Of a stretch of 64,000 nucleotides of DNA, positions 1 through 10,300 are shown one piece after another. The DNA comes from Otis tarda (Eukaryota; Chordata; Aves; Otidiformes; Otididae), in contig CM048553.1 of the NCBI GenBank assembly GCA_026413225.1, positions 137,236,190 through 137,300,189 on the forward strand, written 5' to 3'. The notes under the pieces are model-generated. The model did no database searches. It had not been told where the DNA came from and was given only the letters and a program-made list of their open reading frames with translations. How positions within the stretch are numbered: the stretch's first letter is position 1; every line of letters begins with the position of its first letter. The position numbers and the translations under genes were made by a program.

Positions 1-809
1 GATTGCACCCCCCGGACTGAGAGAGTAGTGGACACTCTCCCTTGCCATAGTCAAGTGGAGAGGGACTGCTTGAGAGGAGAGGAGGGATGGCAGCAGGTCC
101 CAGGTTGGCGTCGCAGGCAACCCCCATCCCGACCTACCTCGGTTCCCCAGGTCCCTCTGTGTAACAGGTTTGAAGCCCTGAAACCGGAGGGAGAGGCGAG
201 TGAGGATGACGTGGGAACGCCGCCTCCTACCTTGCATAAGATGAGGCAGTCGGATCCACGCTTGAAGACTGCCTCCTCCAAAAAAGAAAGAAGGGTGATA
301 GTTGTAGGTGACTCCCTTCTGAGAGGGACAGAGGGCCCAATATGCCGGCCTGACCCTACCCATAGGGAGGTGTGCTGCCTTCCTGGGGCCCGGGTCAGAG
401 ACATAACCCGGAAACTCCCACAGCTGGTTAGGCCCACTGATTATTTTCCACTCCTCATAGTTCAAATGGGCAGTGATGAAATTGCACAGAGAAGCCTACG
501 AACTACGAAAAGAGATTTCAGGGGTTTAGGGCGTTTGGTTCAAGGAGCGGGAGCTCAAGTGATCTTCTGTTCTATACCTTCAGGGTCAGCGAGCGGCACG
601 GAGTGGGCTTGGAAAGTTCCATTAATGAATAATTGGCTTAGAGGCTGGTGTCGAGAGAGAAACTTTGGGTTCTTTGATCATGGGGCAGTTTACTTGGCCC
701 CTGGCCTGTCTTCTGTTTGTGGAACCCACCTTTCTGTAAGGTGGGTTTTAGGGGGCAACAAATCCTAGCACAGGAGCTGGCGGGGCTTATCGACAGATCT
801 TTAAACTAG
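1..809 (+). pseudogene. CR1 ORF1 (SGNH/esterase protein), copy A, frameshifted near 3' end
   Basis: The frame is open from base 1, with the first ATG at 28, and runs to a premature stop at 766-768. CR1 ORF1 proteins are known to carry an SGNH-type esterase domain and to bind nucleic acid. Here the block I motif VIVVGDSLLRG lies at residues 90-100 counted from the ATG at 28 (nucleophile Ser96). The block II region CCLPGARVRDI follows at 116-126. The block III equivalent reads MGSDE rather than the usual GxND. The DxxH-like end reads CGTHLS, so the acidic partner appears lost. After about 740 the homologous C-terminus continues in another frame, QQILAQELAGLIDRSLN, ending in the TAG at 807-809. 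A net one-base frameshift therefore separates the two parts. Probably non-functional as written. The start lies outside the window. Confidence 0.85.
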
Positions 810-865
810 CTACAAAGGGGGAAGGGGACAAAACAAGGCCCTCAAGGGAAGAGCCCAGGGGAACG

Positions 866-3663
866 GTGCTCGATCTGGGGCTGAGGCAGCTGTCTCGGCT
901 GAAGTGCATGTACACCAATGCACGCAGCATGAGTAACAAGCAGGAGGAGCTGGAAGCGATTGTGCGGCAGGATAACTATGACCTGGTTGCCATTACTGAA
1001 ACGTGGTGGGACCACTCCCACGACTGGAGTGCTGTGATGGAAGGCTACAAGCTCTTCAGAAGGGATAGACGAGGAAGGAAGGGTGGTGGTGTGGCCCTTT
1101 ATATTAAAGACTATTTTGACGTTGAAGAGCTTGGGGTTGGGAATGATACAGTTGAGTGTCTATGGATAAGGATAAGAGGAAAGGCCTGTAGGGGTGACAT
1201 CGTGGTGGGGGTCTGTTATAGACCACCTAATCAGGATGAAGGGAAGGACGAGGCGTTCTATGAGCAGCTTGAGCGAGTCGCGCAATCGCCAGCACTCGTT
1301 CTTGTGGGAGACTTCAACTTCCCTGATATATGCTGGGAATATCATACAGCGCACATGAAACAGTCCAAAAGGTTCCTAGAGGGTGTGGAAGATAGTTTCC
1401 TTATGCAGCTGGTACGAGAGCCTACCAGGGGTGGTGCCCTGATTGACCTACTCTTTACTAATAGAGAAGGTCTGGTGGGAGACGTGAAGGATGGGCACTG
1501 TCTTGGGCAGAGCGACCATGAAATTGTAGAATTCTCTATTCTTGGAGATGTCAGAAGGATCACTAGCAGAACGGCTATCCTGAACTTCAAGAGGGCGGAC
1601 TTTGACTTGTTCAGGACGCTTGTTGCGAGGGTCCCTTGGGAGTCGCTGCTTAAGGGTAACGGGGTCCAGGAAGCCTGGACGCTCCTCAAGATGGAGATCT
1701 TAAAGGCACAAGAACAGGCTGTTCCTGAATGCCGTAAGGCGAGCCGTAGCGGAAGAAGACTGTGTGGATGAACCGGGAACCATTGTTGAGGCTCCGGAAG
1801 AAAAAGAGAGTCTATGTCCTCTGGAAGAAAGGACAGGCTACTTGGGGAGATTACAAAGAAGTTTCTAAGGTATGCAGGGAGGAAGTTAGGAAGGCAAAAG
1901 CTCAGCATGAACTCAGATTGGCCACTGCAGTAAAAGAGAACAAGAAATCCTTTTACAAATATATCAGTGGTAAGAGAAGAAATAAGGAGAATTTACACCC
2001 TTTACTTGATGCAGCGGGGAATGTGATCACTGAGGATAAGGAGAAGGCTGAGGTCCTCAACGTCTTCTTTACTTCTGCCTTTAATAGGCAGATCAGTTAT
2101 CCTCAGGGCACTTTATGCCCTAATCTGGAAGTCTGGGATGCCAGGCCGATTACACCCCCTGTGGTACAGGTGGAGACAGTTAGAGAGCTCCTTCTCCATC
2201 TGGACTGCCACAAGTCCATGGGACCGGACGGGCTCCATCCTAGGGTGCTAAGGGAGTTGGTGGGGGTGATTGCCGAGCCGCTCTCGGCCATCTACCAGCA
2301 CTCCTGGTTATCTGGGGAGGTCCCGGAGGACTGGAGGCTTGCCGATGTGACTCCCATCTACAAGAAGGGCCATAAGGAGGATCCGGGGAACTACAGGCCT
2401 GTCAGCCTGACCTCAGTACCTGGGAAAGTTATGGAGCAAATCATCTTGGGTGAGATCACTCAGCATATGAGTGGCATCCAGGGGATCAGGCCCAGCCAGC
2501 ACGGGTTCACGAAAGGCAGGTCGTGCTTGACCAACCTCATCTCCTTTTACGACTGGGTGACCAGACTGGTGGATGAGGGAAAGGCTGTTGATGTGGTCTA
2601 CCTGGACTTCAGCAAAGCCTTTGACACGGTCTCTCACAGTATTCTCCTAGGGAAACTGGCTGCCTGTGGACTGGGTAGGTATACCCTTCTTTGGATAAAG
2701 AACTGGCTAGGGAGCCGTGCCCAGCGGGTAGTAGTTAATGGAGTCAAGTCCAGCTGGCAGCCTGTTACAAGTGGTGTCCCCCAGGGGTCGGTACTTGGGC
2801 CCATCTTGTTCAATATCTTTATTGATGACCTAGACGAGGGGATTGAGTGTACCCTCAGTAAGTTTGCAGATGACACCAAGTTGGGTGGCGGTGTTGATCT
2901 GCCTGAGGGTAGGGAGGCCCTTCAGAGGGATCTGGATAGGCTGGATCGCTGGGCTGAGCTGAATGGGATGAGGTTCAACAAGGCCAAGTGTCGGGTCCTG
3001 CACTTTGGCCACAACAACCCCATGCAGCGCTATAGGCTCGGAGCTGAGTGGCTGGAGGACTGTGAAAAGGAAAGGGACCTGGGGGTGTTGGTTGATGCTC
3101 AGCTGAACATGAGCTGACAGTGTGCCCAGGTGGCCAAGAGGGCCAACGGCATCCTGGCCTGCATTAGAAATAGTGTGGCCAGCAGGAGCAGGGAGGTAAT
3201 CATCCCCCTGTATTCGGCACTGGTGAGGCCGCACCTCGAGTATTGTGTTCAGTTTTGGGCCCCTCACTACAAGAAAGACATTGAAGCCCTGGAACGTGTC
3301 CAGAGAAGGGCAACAAAGCTGGTGAGGGGTCTGGAGCACAAGTCTTATGAGGAGCGGCTGAGAGAGTTGGGATTGTTTAGTCTGGAGAAGAGGAGGCTCA
3401 GGGGAGGCCTCATTGCACTCTATAGCTTCCCGAAGGCAGGTTGTGATGAACAGGGGTTTGGCCTCTTCTTCCAGGCAACAAGCAGGACCCGAGGAAATGG
3501 CCACAAGTTGTACCAGAGGAGGTTTAGATTGGACGTGAGGAAAAACTTTTTCTCTCAAAGAGTGGTCAGGCACTGGAATGGCCTGCCCAGGGAGGTGGTG
3601 GAGTCGCCGTCCCTGGCAGTGTTCAAGAGGCGGCTTGATGAGAAGCTACAAGATATGGTTTAG
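866..3663 (+). pseudogene. CR1 ORF2 (APE-like endonuclease + reverse transcriptase), copy A, one frameshift and one stop
   Basis: Encodes the enzyme that nicks target DNA and copies the element RNA into the nick. The frame is open upstream of 866 without an ATG; the first ATG is at 908. Numbered from 866, the endonuclease shows TNARS (Asn18), ITETWW (Glu45), GDFNFPDICW (Asp149) and SDH (216-218), all expected catalytic positions. Near 1740-1765 the frame moves by a net -1 base. The second part (1762-3117) carries the reverse transcriptase: [17 protein letters not shown], motif [12 protein letters not shown] (motif A Asp codon at 2605), [11 protein letters not shown] and motif C FADD (2863-2874). 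A TGA at 3115-3117 breaks the frame inside LNMS*QCA. The same frame then resumes to the TAG at 3661-3663 with the usual CR1 C-terminal region ([20 protein letters not shown]). The catalytic residues are intact; only the frame breaks disable it. Confidence 0.95.
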
Positions 3664-3756
3664 TAGCTGTGACAGCAATGGTAGTGGGAAGACGGTTGGA
3701 CTAGATGATCTCATAGGTCCCATCCAACCATGTGATTCTATGATTCTATGATTCTT
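3664..3756 (+). repeat. CR1 copy A 3' UTR and 8-bp tail repeats
   Basis: Short 3' UTR with the conserved 'ggttggactagatgatct' and 'ggtcccatccaacc' blocks. It is followed by about two and a half copies of ATTCTATG. This is the region CR1 reverse transcriptase is thought to recognise to prime copying. The element ends at about 3756, where unique sequence (acaaagtatgtag) begins. Confidence 0.9.
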
Positions 3757-4609
3757 ACAAAGTATGTAGACACCAATGCACAAAGCAGACTGTAAACACC
3801 ACTGAGGACAGGGTTAGGATTCAGGATAATTACTTGAGACTGGGAAAAAAATGGTTTGAAAAGAATAAAAAAAAAATCAAAAAAGAGCAAAGACAAACTC
3901 AGGGAAATAAAAAGGCAATTGCACAAATACTAAAAAAAAAAAAAAAGACCAAAAAAAAAAAGACATATGAGTGAAACAGTACCTTGGAGGAAAGGCATTA
4001 AAGTCTGTTGTGGATCAGAAACTGTATGACAGGACTACAATGCAATGTAGTTACAAACAAAGCAAATCGTCATCCCAAATGAACAGGAGTGTCATCTGCA
4101 GAACTTATGAAACAATTAATCTTTTTGTCTCCATATAGCTTGAGGCACAAAACTTTACGAGAGATGCAGTCACACTAAGAATAACAGGAAAGCTGAGAGA
4201 CTTTAGAAAATGTGATCTATCCATCAATGCAGTGGTAATTCAGTTTATTTTTGGAATAAAAAAAAGAAGTATGGCAGAACATGATAAAAATTCCAACACT
4301 GAAAACGTATTGGAAGGATGGTGATACATGACTTTTCATTTCCAAGGAGTGAAAGACAACAATAATAATTAATTTTTTGTAGGACAAGATATAGTTTACA
4401 TATTATGGAATGTATTCCTAACCACAAAGATTAATAAGTATCAATAAACTACCTAAGCTGTGACATCCTCATTACTGAAGGTTTTAAGATCATCTCACAA
4501 AATCTTTGTTAGGGAGAATGCCGAGGTTTTTGGTGCTCCTCAGAACAGGGACATGGACTAGCTGTCCTGTGAAAGTAAATTCCAACTTTGCTATAAAGAA
4601 AATTAACAT
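3757..4609. other. Non-coding, A-rich stretch downstream of CR1 A
   Basis: No credible gene. From about 3844 to 3962 the plus strand is strongly A-rich, with a run of 15 A at 3932-3946 and another of 11 at 3951-3961. It may be remnants of old poly(A) or simple repeat. The rest is ordinary AT-rich DNA. Confidence 0.6.
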
Positions 4610-4890
4610 GACTCAAAGATAAGCAGCAGAAGCACAAGGGACAACAAGCATGAGTTCCAATTTCTCCAAAGAGAAATTCCATTTAGAGACAAGAAAAATA
4701 TTTTCTCCATGTGGGGAGTTCAATGCTAGAACAGGCTTCCCAGAGAGGCTATAAAATCTCCAAGTCTGGAAATATTCAGTGTTCTGCTGGACAAGGCCCT
4801 TGCTGCTGGTTTGAGTAAGGGGTCGGACAAATGACTTCCAGGGGTTCCATCCAAACTCAATTATTTTATGACCCTGTGATTCTATCGTTA
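4610..4890 (+). mobile_element. Old CR1 3'-end fragment
   Basis: Decayed match to the last part of CR1 ORF2 and the 3' UTR. It contains 'acaagggacaacaagcatgag', the 'ctagaacaggcttcccagagagg' block (which normally encodes HWNRLPRE), a 'tctggaaatattcag' block, and an end in 'tatgaccctgtgattctat'. No open frame survives. The divergence and the single imperfect tail 8-mer suggest an older subfamily than copies A-C. Confidence 0.75.
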
Positions 4891-6624
4891 AGGCTAAGAC
4901 ATGGAAGGGGAATGTCATATCAACCTGGATGTGAAATGTTGCTTTTAGACCAGAGAGGGAAGACTGACAGTTTCCTATATGGGCATTAGCAAAACATTAT
5001 CTGCAGTCTGGGATCTTTTCTGTAAAATAAAGGAAGTTATTATCCATAATTATCTTCAATCTACACAAACAAAAAAATTCTGCATTAAAATATCTTTCAG
5101 CTCCCCACTCATCCCCATCCCTTTCTCTTTAGATAATGAAATGTATTAATATTTTTAATCAGAGAAGAACACAGAAAAGAACATTATCAAAAGCTGCCTT
5201 TGGAAAGTGACTGTTCCGATTTGCCTTTCATCCATGTCATCGAGTAATTAGCTTTAAAATCGCAAAGTCAAAATGGCTGAGGGGGGAGGGAAGCATAGAA
5301 ATTATCTTTTACTCTGTATTTTGGCAGCAAAGCTAGCCCCAAACTTGAACTGAACTTGACTACATTACTATGAGGTAATTAGAAAGGCAGGAGCCTCCTG
5401 TACTGTAACTAAGTTCTCTTATGTGTAAGATTTGCTGTTTCCTACATAGTTATTATAAAAGGTTCCTTGGACACATAACGTGCTGTTTTCAATGAAGGAT
5501 GATAACTTTACTGGCTATCAGCTAGAATAAAAGTATGCTCTTTGTTTGCTAAAGTTACTTTAGACTTACGTGAGTGCAGATGAAGAGAGCATTTGGTCCA
5601 GTGTCAGTTGAAGCAAAGCACTGGGTTGATTTCAGTTCTGACTACATGGTCATAGGAAATGGCTAGGTGGGTAGGTAGTGAGGTGTGATAGCAACAAGCT
5701 TCTAAGTCTACCAGAAGGCCCTCCACAGACTTTTTACCAGTGAGCTGGGAATGGCACCAGTCATTTAGGATGGTTGTCCACTTCCCCTTCACTGGATCTG
5801 TAGACAGCTAGTTATTCTAGTGTTGCTCTCCAGGAGACAAAAGTTACAAAATAAGGCTTGTAAAAGATCTCAGGAACACAAAAAGACATGCAGAGAACCA
5901 GTGATGTAGGGGACACTTCAAAACAGACTTTGAAAACCGTTAGGAAAACGGTAAAGCAAGGATGCTGGCATGTACAAAAATAGATGTTTTTTACAACAGA
6001 TTTGGAAATATCTGATGTGATCACAGCACAGGGGAACAAGGAATAAGGTTCACAGAGACAAGAGCATTCACTTGTGACAGTTAGTGGTACTGGAATCTCA
6101 GAACAAAGAAAAGACAAGCTAAATGAATTAACTTGGATTTACAGCAGTTCTCTGAGGACTGCTTGAAGAAGCTAAATAAGTCCTCTTCAGGTGGCCTGTT
6201 TCCCAGGAGAACTGCAGTCTGTGGTAAGTGAAAGTACTCAGGGAATATCATCATTGGATTCTGAGTGCAGGACTGAGATTAAAGCCTAAACATACCTATC
6301 GCCTTCACAAAATTACAGCACAGGTCCAGGAGAGATGGAGGATGAAAAGAAAGCTCTATGTAGGGAGCTGAGTGACTGTCTCAGAGGCACTGAAACGGTA
6401 AATCAGTTCAGCTGCTTAATAGATCTCAGCCTTAGACACCTTTCTTGGAATGCAGTGGCTCCATAGGTGACATTTTTCTGTCCAGAAACTCTAAGAGGAA
6501 CCTAGAGTAACTAGCTCAGAGTCAGACACCCGATTTTTAGATGCTTACATTCATATATATTAGATACCTGTATCAGTATATATCCCTGTCCTTAAGGTGA
6601 TGTAACAGCTTCAGTATTGCATAG
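4891..6624. other. Unique AT-rich non-coding DNA
   Basis: No repeat family or gene recognised. The short open frames on both strands have no recognisable motif, no matching splice context and no length beyond chance for AT-rich DNA. Confidence 0.55.
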
Positions 6625-7095
6625 TGTCCTGGTTCTGGCTAGGACAGAGTTAATATTCACCTGAGCTGGGTGGAGAACTGGAGCTATGGTTGGGGCACCC
6701 AGCTGGGATAGTTAACTAATTAGCTAACAGCTGGGGTTAATTTACCCAAATTAGCCAAAGGGCTATTCCATCCCATCTGACATCATGTTCAGTATATAAG
6801 TGAGGAGGGTGCTAAGGGGAGCCTCCTACTATTTGGAAGAAACTGGGTGTGGAGGTTTGTTGTAAGCCATTATATTGTATTTGTTTTCTATCACTGTTTT
6901 GTTTTCTTCTGTTATTGCTTTTTAACTTATTGTTTTTGTTTCATCTCAACCCACGTGTTTTTGCTGGTTTGTTTGTTTTTTTTTTTTGTTTACCAATTCT
7001 TCCTTCTGTCCCACTGGAGGTGGGGGGGGGGGGGGGGAAGGGAGGGTAAGAGAGAGACTGTGTAGTCTGGTCCTGATTGGGGCTGAACTATGACA
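6625..7095 (+). mobile_element. Solo LTR, avian ERVL-like, 471 bp
   Basis: Begins TGTCCTGGTTCTGGCTAGGA and ends in CTGAACTATGACA, the terminal pattern of a large avian endogenous-retrovirus LTR family. Flanks are CATAG (6620-6624) and CAAAG (7096-7100), an imperfect 5-bp target duplication with 4 of 5 matching. Inside are a 'gggctattccatcccat' block, a TATATAAG box at 6793-6800, a T-rich region, 'tctcaacccacg', and a run of G near 7021-7038 close to the end. No gag, pol or env sequence adjoins it, so it is a solo LTR left by recombination between two LTRs. Family assignment is from memory of the avian consensus, not a search. Confidence 0.85.
6793..6800 (+). promoter_or_regulatory. TATA box of the 6625-7095 LTR
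   Basis: TATATAAG about 170 bp into the LTR, where the U3 promoter is expected. If the LTR is still active, transcripts would start about 25-30 bp downstream and run rightward. Confidence 0.6.
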
Positions 7096-7279
7096 CAAAG
7101 ATAATCTGTTTGCAAGATTGTCCCAAGGAGGATGAGGCACAGTAGTAGTCTGAATTGTGTTTGCCTTTAAAGTATTGAAATAATGAGGCTGCTGTAGTTA
7201 CTATGGGAACCAAACATACAGAGTCCTGTGGATGCACTGAGGTGGATACAGAAGCAACGTAGGGCAGTTGGATTAGGTG

Positions 7280-7341
7280 ATGGCAGTTGGACTAGATGAT
7301 TATGGTAGGTCCCTTCCAACTGAAATAGATCTATTCTATTC
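7280..7341 (+). mobile_element. CR1 3' tail remnant
   Basis: Only the terminal CR1 block remains: 'cagttggactagatgatta', 'ggtcccttccaact' and a short ATTCTATTC-like end. The same phrase 'cagttggattaggtgatgg' occurs just before it (7265-7283), as if the first part of the block had been duplicated. Confidence 0.7.
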
Positions 7342-10300
7342 CTGCTAAAGCGGAGGTTCCTCGTCCTATTTCCTAATCCCAACGCAGTAACACTACTGAT
7401 ACCTTTCAACTCACACACTCCAACCGAAAGGATGTGACTCATGTCCAGGGTAACGTAACTAAATTAGGTGCAGTGGCTTCGGTTATCATGATTCTTCTCC
7501 AAAGGCAGTCAAGACACTACACAGCACTTCACAGTAACAAACAAAAAACCTCATAGGATTCATTAAAGGAGCATCATAAATTATCCCAGGAACAGGAAAT
7601 AAAAACTTGAAAAAGAAACCAAGAAAGGTCATCCTAATGACACTTTCAAAATAGTTTTCAGGTGTTTTGGGGGAATATAGTTGAATGTCAGAAGAACCAA
7701 TAACATGCAGAGCTGAGATGTACTGATGGCTCTCCTAAAACTCAAGTAATATCACCAGCCAGATCTCTTCTGAAGTTGCCAGAAAACCAGCAGCCTAAGG
7801 AACGAAGTAGATCAAGTCGTTCCTGAGTTAGGCTTGCTTGAACAGTAATCATTTGACATGCTGAAGCTATAATGTTGTACTTACATTTAGCGGAATGTTT
7901 GGGCCAAACTCCAGACTGCCAGATTAAGTGCATAAATCAGGCGTTGCAGTGCGCAAAGTGTATTCCTTCAGTATCAGAGCAGGGATCCAGACTACTTGCT
8001 TTAAGTACACAACTGTACACAACGTTGTGTACAAAAGTACACAACGCAGCTCATGAAGGGACAAGTCTTCTCTGACTAAAAATCCCAAAAATCTTGATGT
8101 TGCTTAGAGTAATGCCTAAAATAGCCATAGGAAGCGCCACAGTCAGTCTGAACTTGACTTTAGGGGAATGACTGAGGGTTGCAATGAGGTCTCTAATTAG
8201 TAGGGCAGTTAAACTACACAGGAAAAAAAAAATAAAAAAGAGAGCCTAGAAGCCACGTCCTACTTCCAGACTAAGGGTAGAAACTAAGGGGTTTTAAGAG
8301 AGCAACAGGGAACAATACCATTCCCAGTTTTCATGGGGCCTATCTTGTAACTTGCCTCAAGTACCTATCTGAATTCAAGGATGCCCATAGGTCCCTCTTG
8401 CTTAGGAAAACAGTGGCTAAGTGGTATTGAAATTTAGCTCACTGGGGTTTGGAAATCTAGAAGTAATCTAATTTATACAGTGTGAATCTGACTGTCTGTT
8501 TTAATCAGTTCCTCATAGTTAGAGGAAATGTGAGCACTAGAAAAAACAAAACCATGAGAAAATGTGGAAATTAATCTAATTTTCAGCTTATGATCTTCAG
8601 GTTTCTTACAACCATTATCTCCTCAAGCTGCACAACAGCTCTTTGAAGAGAAACCAGTCTCAATAGAGACTATTTCCCTCCTGCTGAACCAAAGGTACTT
8701 TGTGGTAGGACACAGTGACCCCAGGAAACAGAAACCGATGCTATAGTTACTACAGACACAGGAAGATGGCTCTAGAACACAATCAGCTGAGCAGGAGTTT
8801 GTGCATGTCACCCATATCAGTGCTCTGCCAGGCAGGTAGCGCTCTGCTTTTTTAATAGGCAATGCTCCTGTGCATTTTATCACACTCAGAGGGCAGCATC
8901 TCGCACTATGTTAAGAGGTTATGGAGGGGTCTTGACTTATTTTTTACCCAGAAGGAACATCAGTGACTCCCTGTTGTCCCAGAACAGACTTATTTCATCC
9001 TGACTATGTTTATCTTTGGTGAAGAGCACAAGGTGATCTGCTGAGAAGCCTTTTGCATAGCACTGTTATCACCAAAACAAAGGCAAACAAGAAAATTATG
9101 ATGGTATTTTAAGTCACAGGGCAGCACTAAGTAATAACGTCTTTCCCATTTCAAGTTGAACCTGGTTCTACCGACGTCAATGCAAACAACATACCAGATA
9201 AGTGATATAACACAGACCTGTGCAATGTGAAAGAATTGCAATTAAAAACAAAGTCCTGCCTGCTTCAAACACGGAAATTACTTGGCTGCCAGGGTGTTGG
9301 TTCCCATTCTTTGTAGGTTTCCTATTGCCCTCGTACCATTCACTGGGAAAAGTACAACTCGTGTGTGGAGGTTAGATTTAATTTTTGAGGAAGCAGAAAA
9401 CAGTCTGTTCAAATGCCAGAACAGATGAAGGACTTCCACTCAAACAAAGATGGGCTCAGGAAAATAGGAAGCAGAAGAATTAATTTTTTCAGGACTAGGC
9501 AGGGGTGAATATTTCAAGGACAGGGGTTGGCTCTCTGCTCATTTTCTTCAGAAATAGCAAATTTAACATTAATGACATTTATAATGAGACTTACTACACA
9601 TTAGATTGCATCTGTAATGACATTGTATATACTAATGCACCTTGTAAGTCAAAAGCAAGCAGCCCATAAATCCCAGCAGTTTTTATCACCCATAGGGTTG
9701 GAGGCTTTCGTCAAGTCCACCCTAGAGCCTGTTGTCTCCTTTAATTGCTCAAAACTGCCTGCTAGAGTCTCAGCACAACTATGGCTGGAAATAAACTATA
9801 TTACACAGCGATTTCAGTTCATGATTGGTAGCCATGGTAACACCAAGCAATAAGGCTTAAAAAAGGAAGTGGCCTTAAAGGGCAAAAATGTGCATCTTGA
9901 ATCAAAGCGAGTGGGATACTGAGGAGGTTTTGTTTCTTCAAAAGGAAGAATTTTTTTTTTTACTGCCCCAGTTAATTTTTTAGGTTCTGTTTTAAGGCAA
10001 TTAACTTCTTCATCTGCCTTATAGAAACTAACATTCATACATTTTTTAATTTTCAGTTGCATACTCATTAAGGTCTTCATATTTAGCTGTCTACTGTTTG
10101 AAGCACTCATATATTGGGGTCCATACTTCTGTGTGGCCAGTGATATTAATAAAAAATCCCTTTTATTTGAGCTTTTGCTTTTAGCTTGTTTGTTACTACG
10201 CATTTATTTTGGTGAACAGTGCAGGCCTGGTTCCTGCTACTTTAAAATGAGAAAATCTACTGTAAGATAATGTGATTTTGGTAGCATGTTCAGTATTTCT

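Larger units (their letters stand above)
1..3756 (+). mobile_element. CR1 LINE copy A, long, 5' end beyond window
   Basis: A non-LTR retrotransposon of the CR1 clade. It holds, in order, an ORF1 esterase region (1-809), an ORF2 with endonuclease and reverse transcriptase (866-3663), a short 3' UTR, and a tail of ATTCTATG-type 8-mers (about 3735-3755). The reading frame is already open at base 1, so the element starts to the left of the window. The 3' UTR ends in the CR1-type 'ggactagatgatct...ggtccc' block. This copy says 'catccaaccatgtgattct' before the tail, while copies B and C read 'ttccaaccctaaccattct', so A belongs to a different subfamily. Only a few frame breaks are visible over 3.7 kb, which implies a fairly recent insertion. 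Confidence 0.96.

Noticed and set aside
2830..3573. 247-codon minus-strand open frame across CR1 A
   Set aside because: Lies opposite the reverse transcriptase frame; the same kind of shadow frame recurs opposite copies B and C. No motif of its own.
6847..7065. Cys/Phe-rich short open frames resembling membrane segments
   Set aside because: Derived from the T-rich part of the LTR.
9814..10203. 129-codon minus-strand open frame, Lys-rich
   Set aside because: No known motif and no splice or promoter context. Length is possible by chance in AT-rich DNA.
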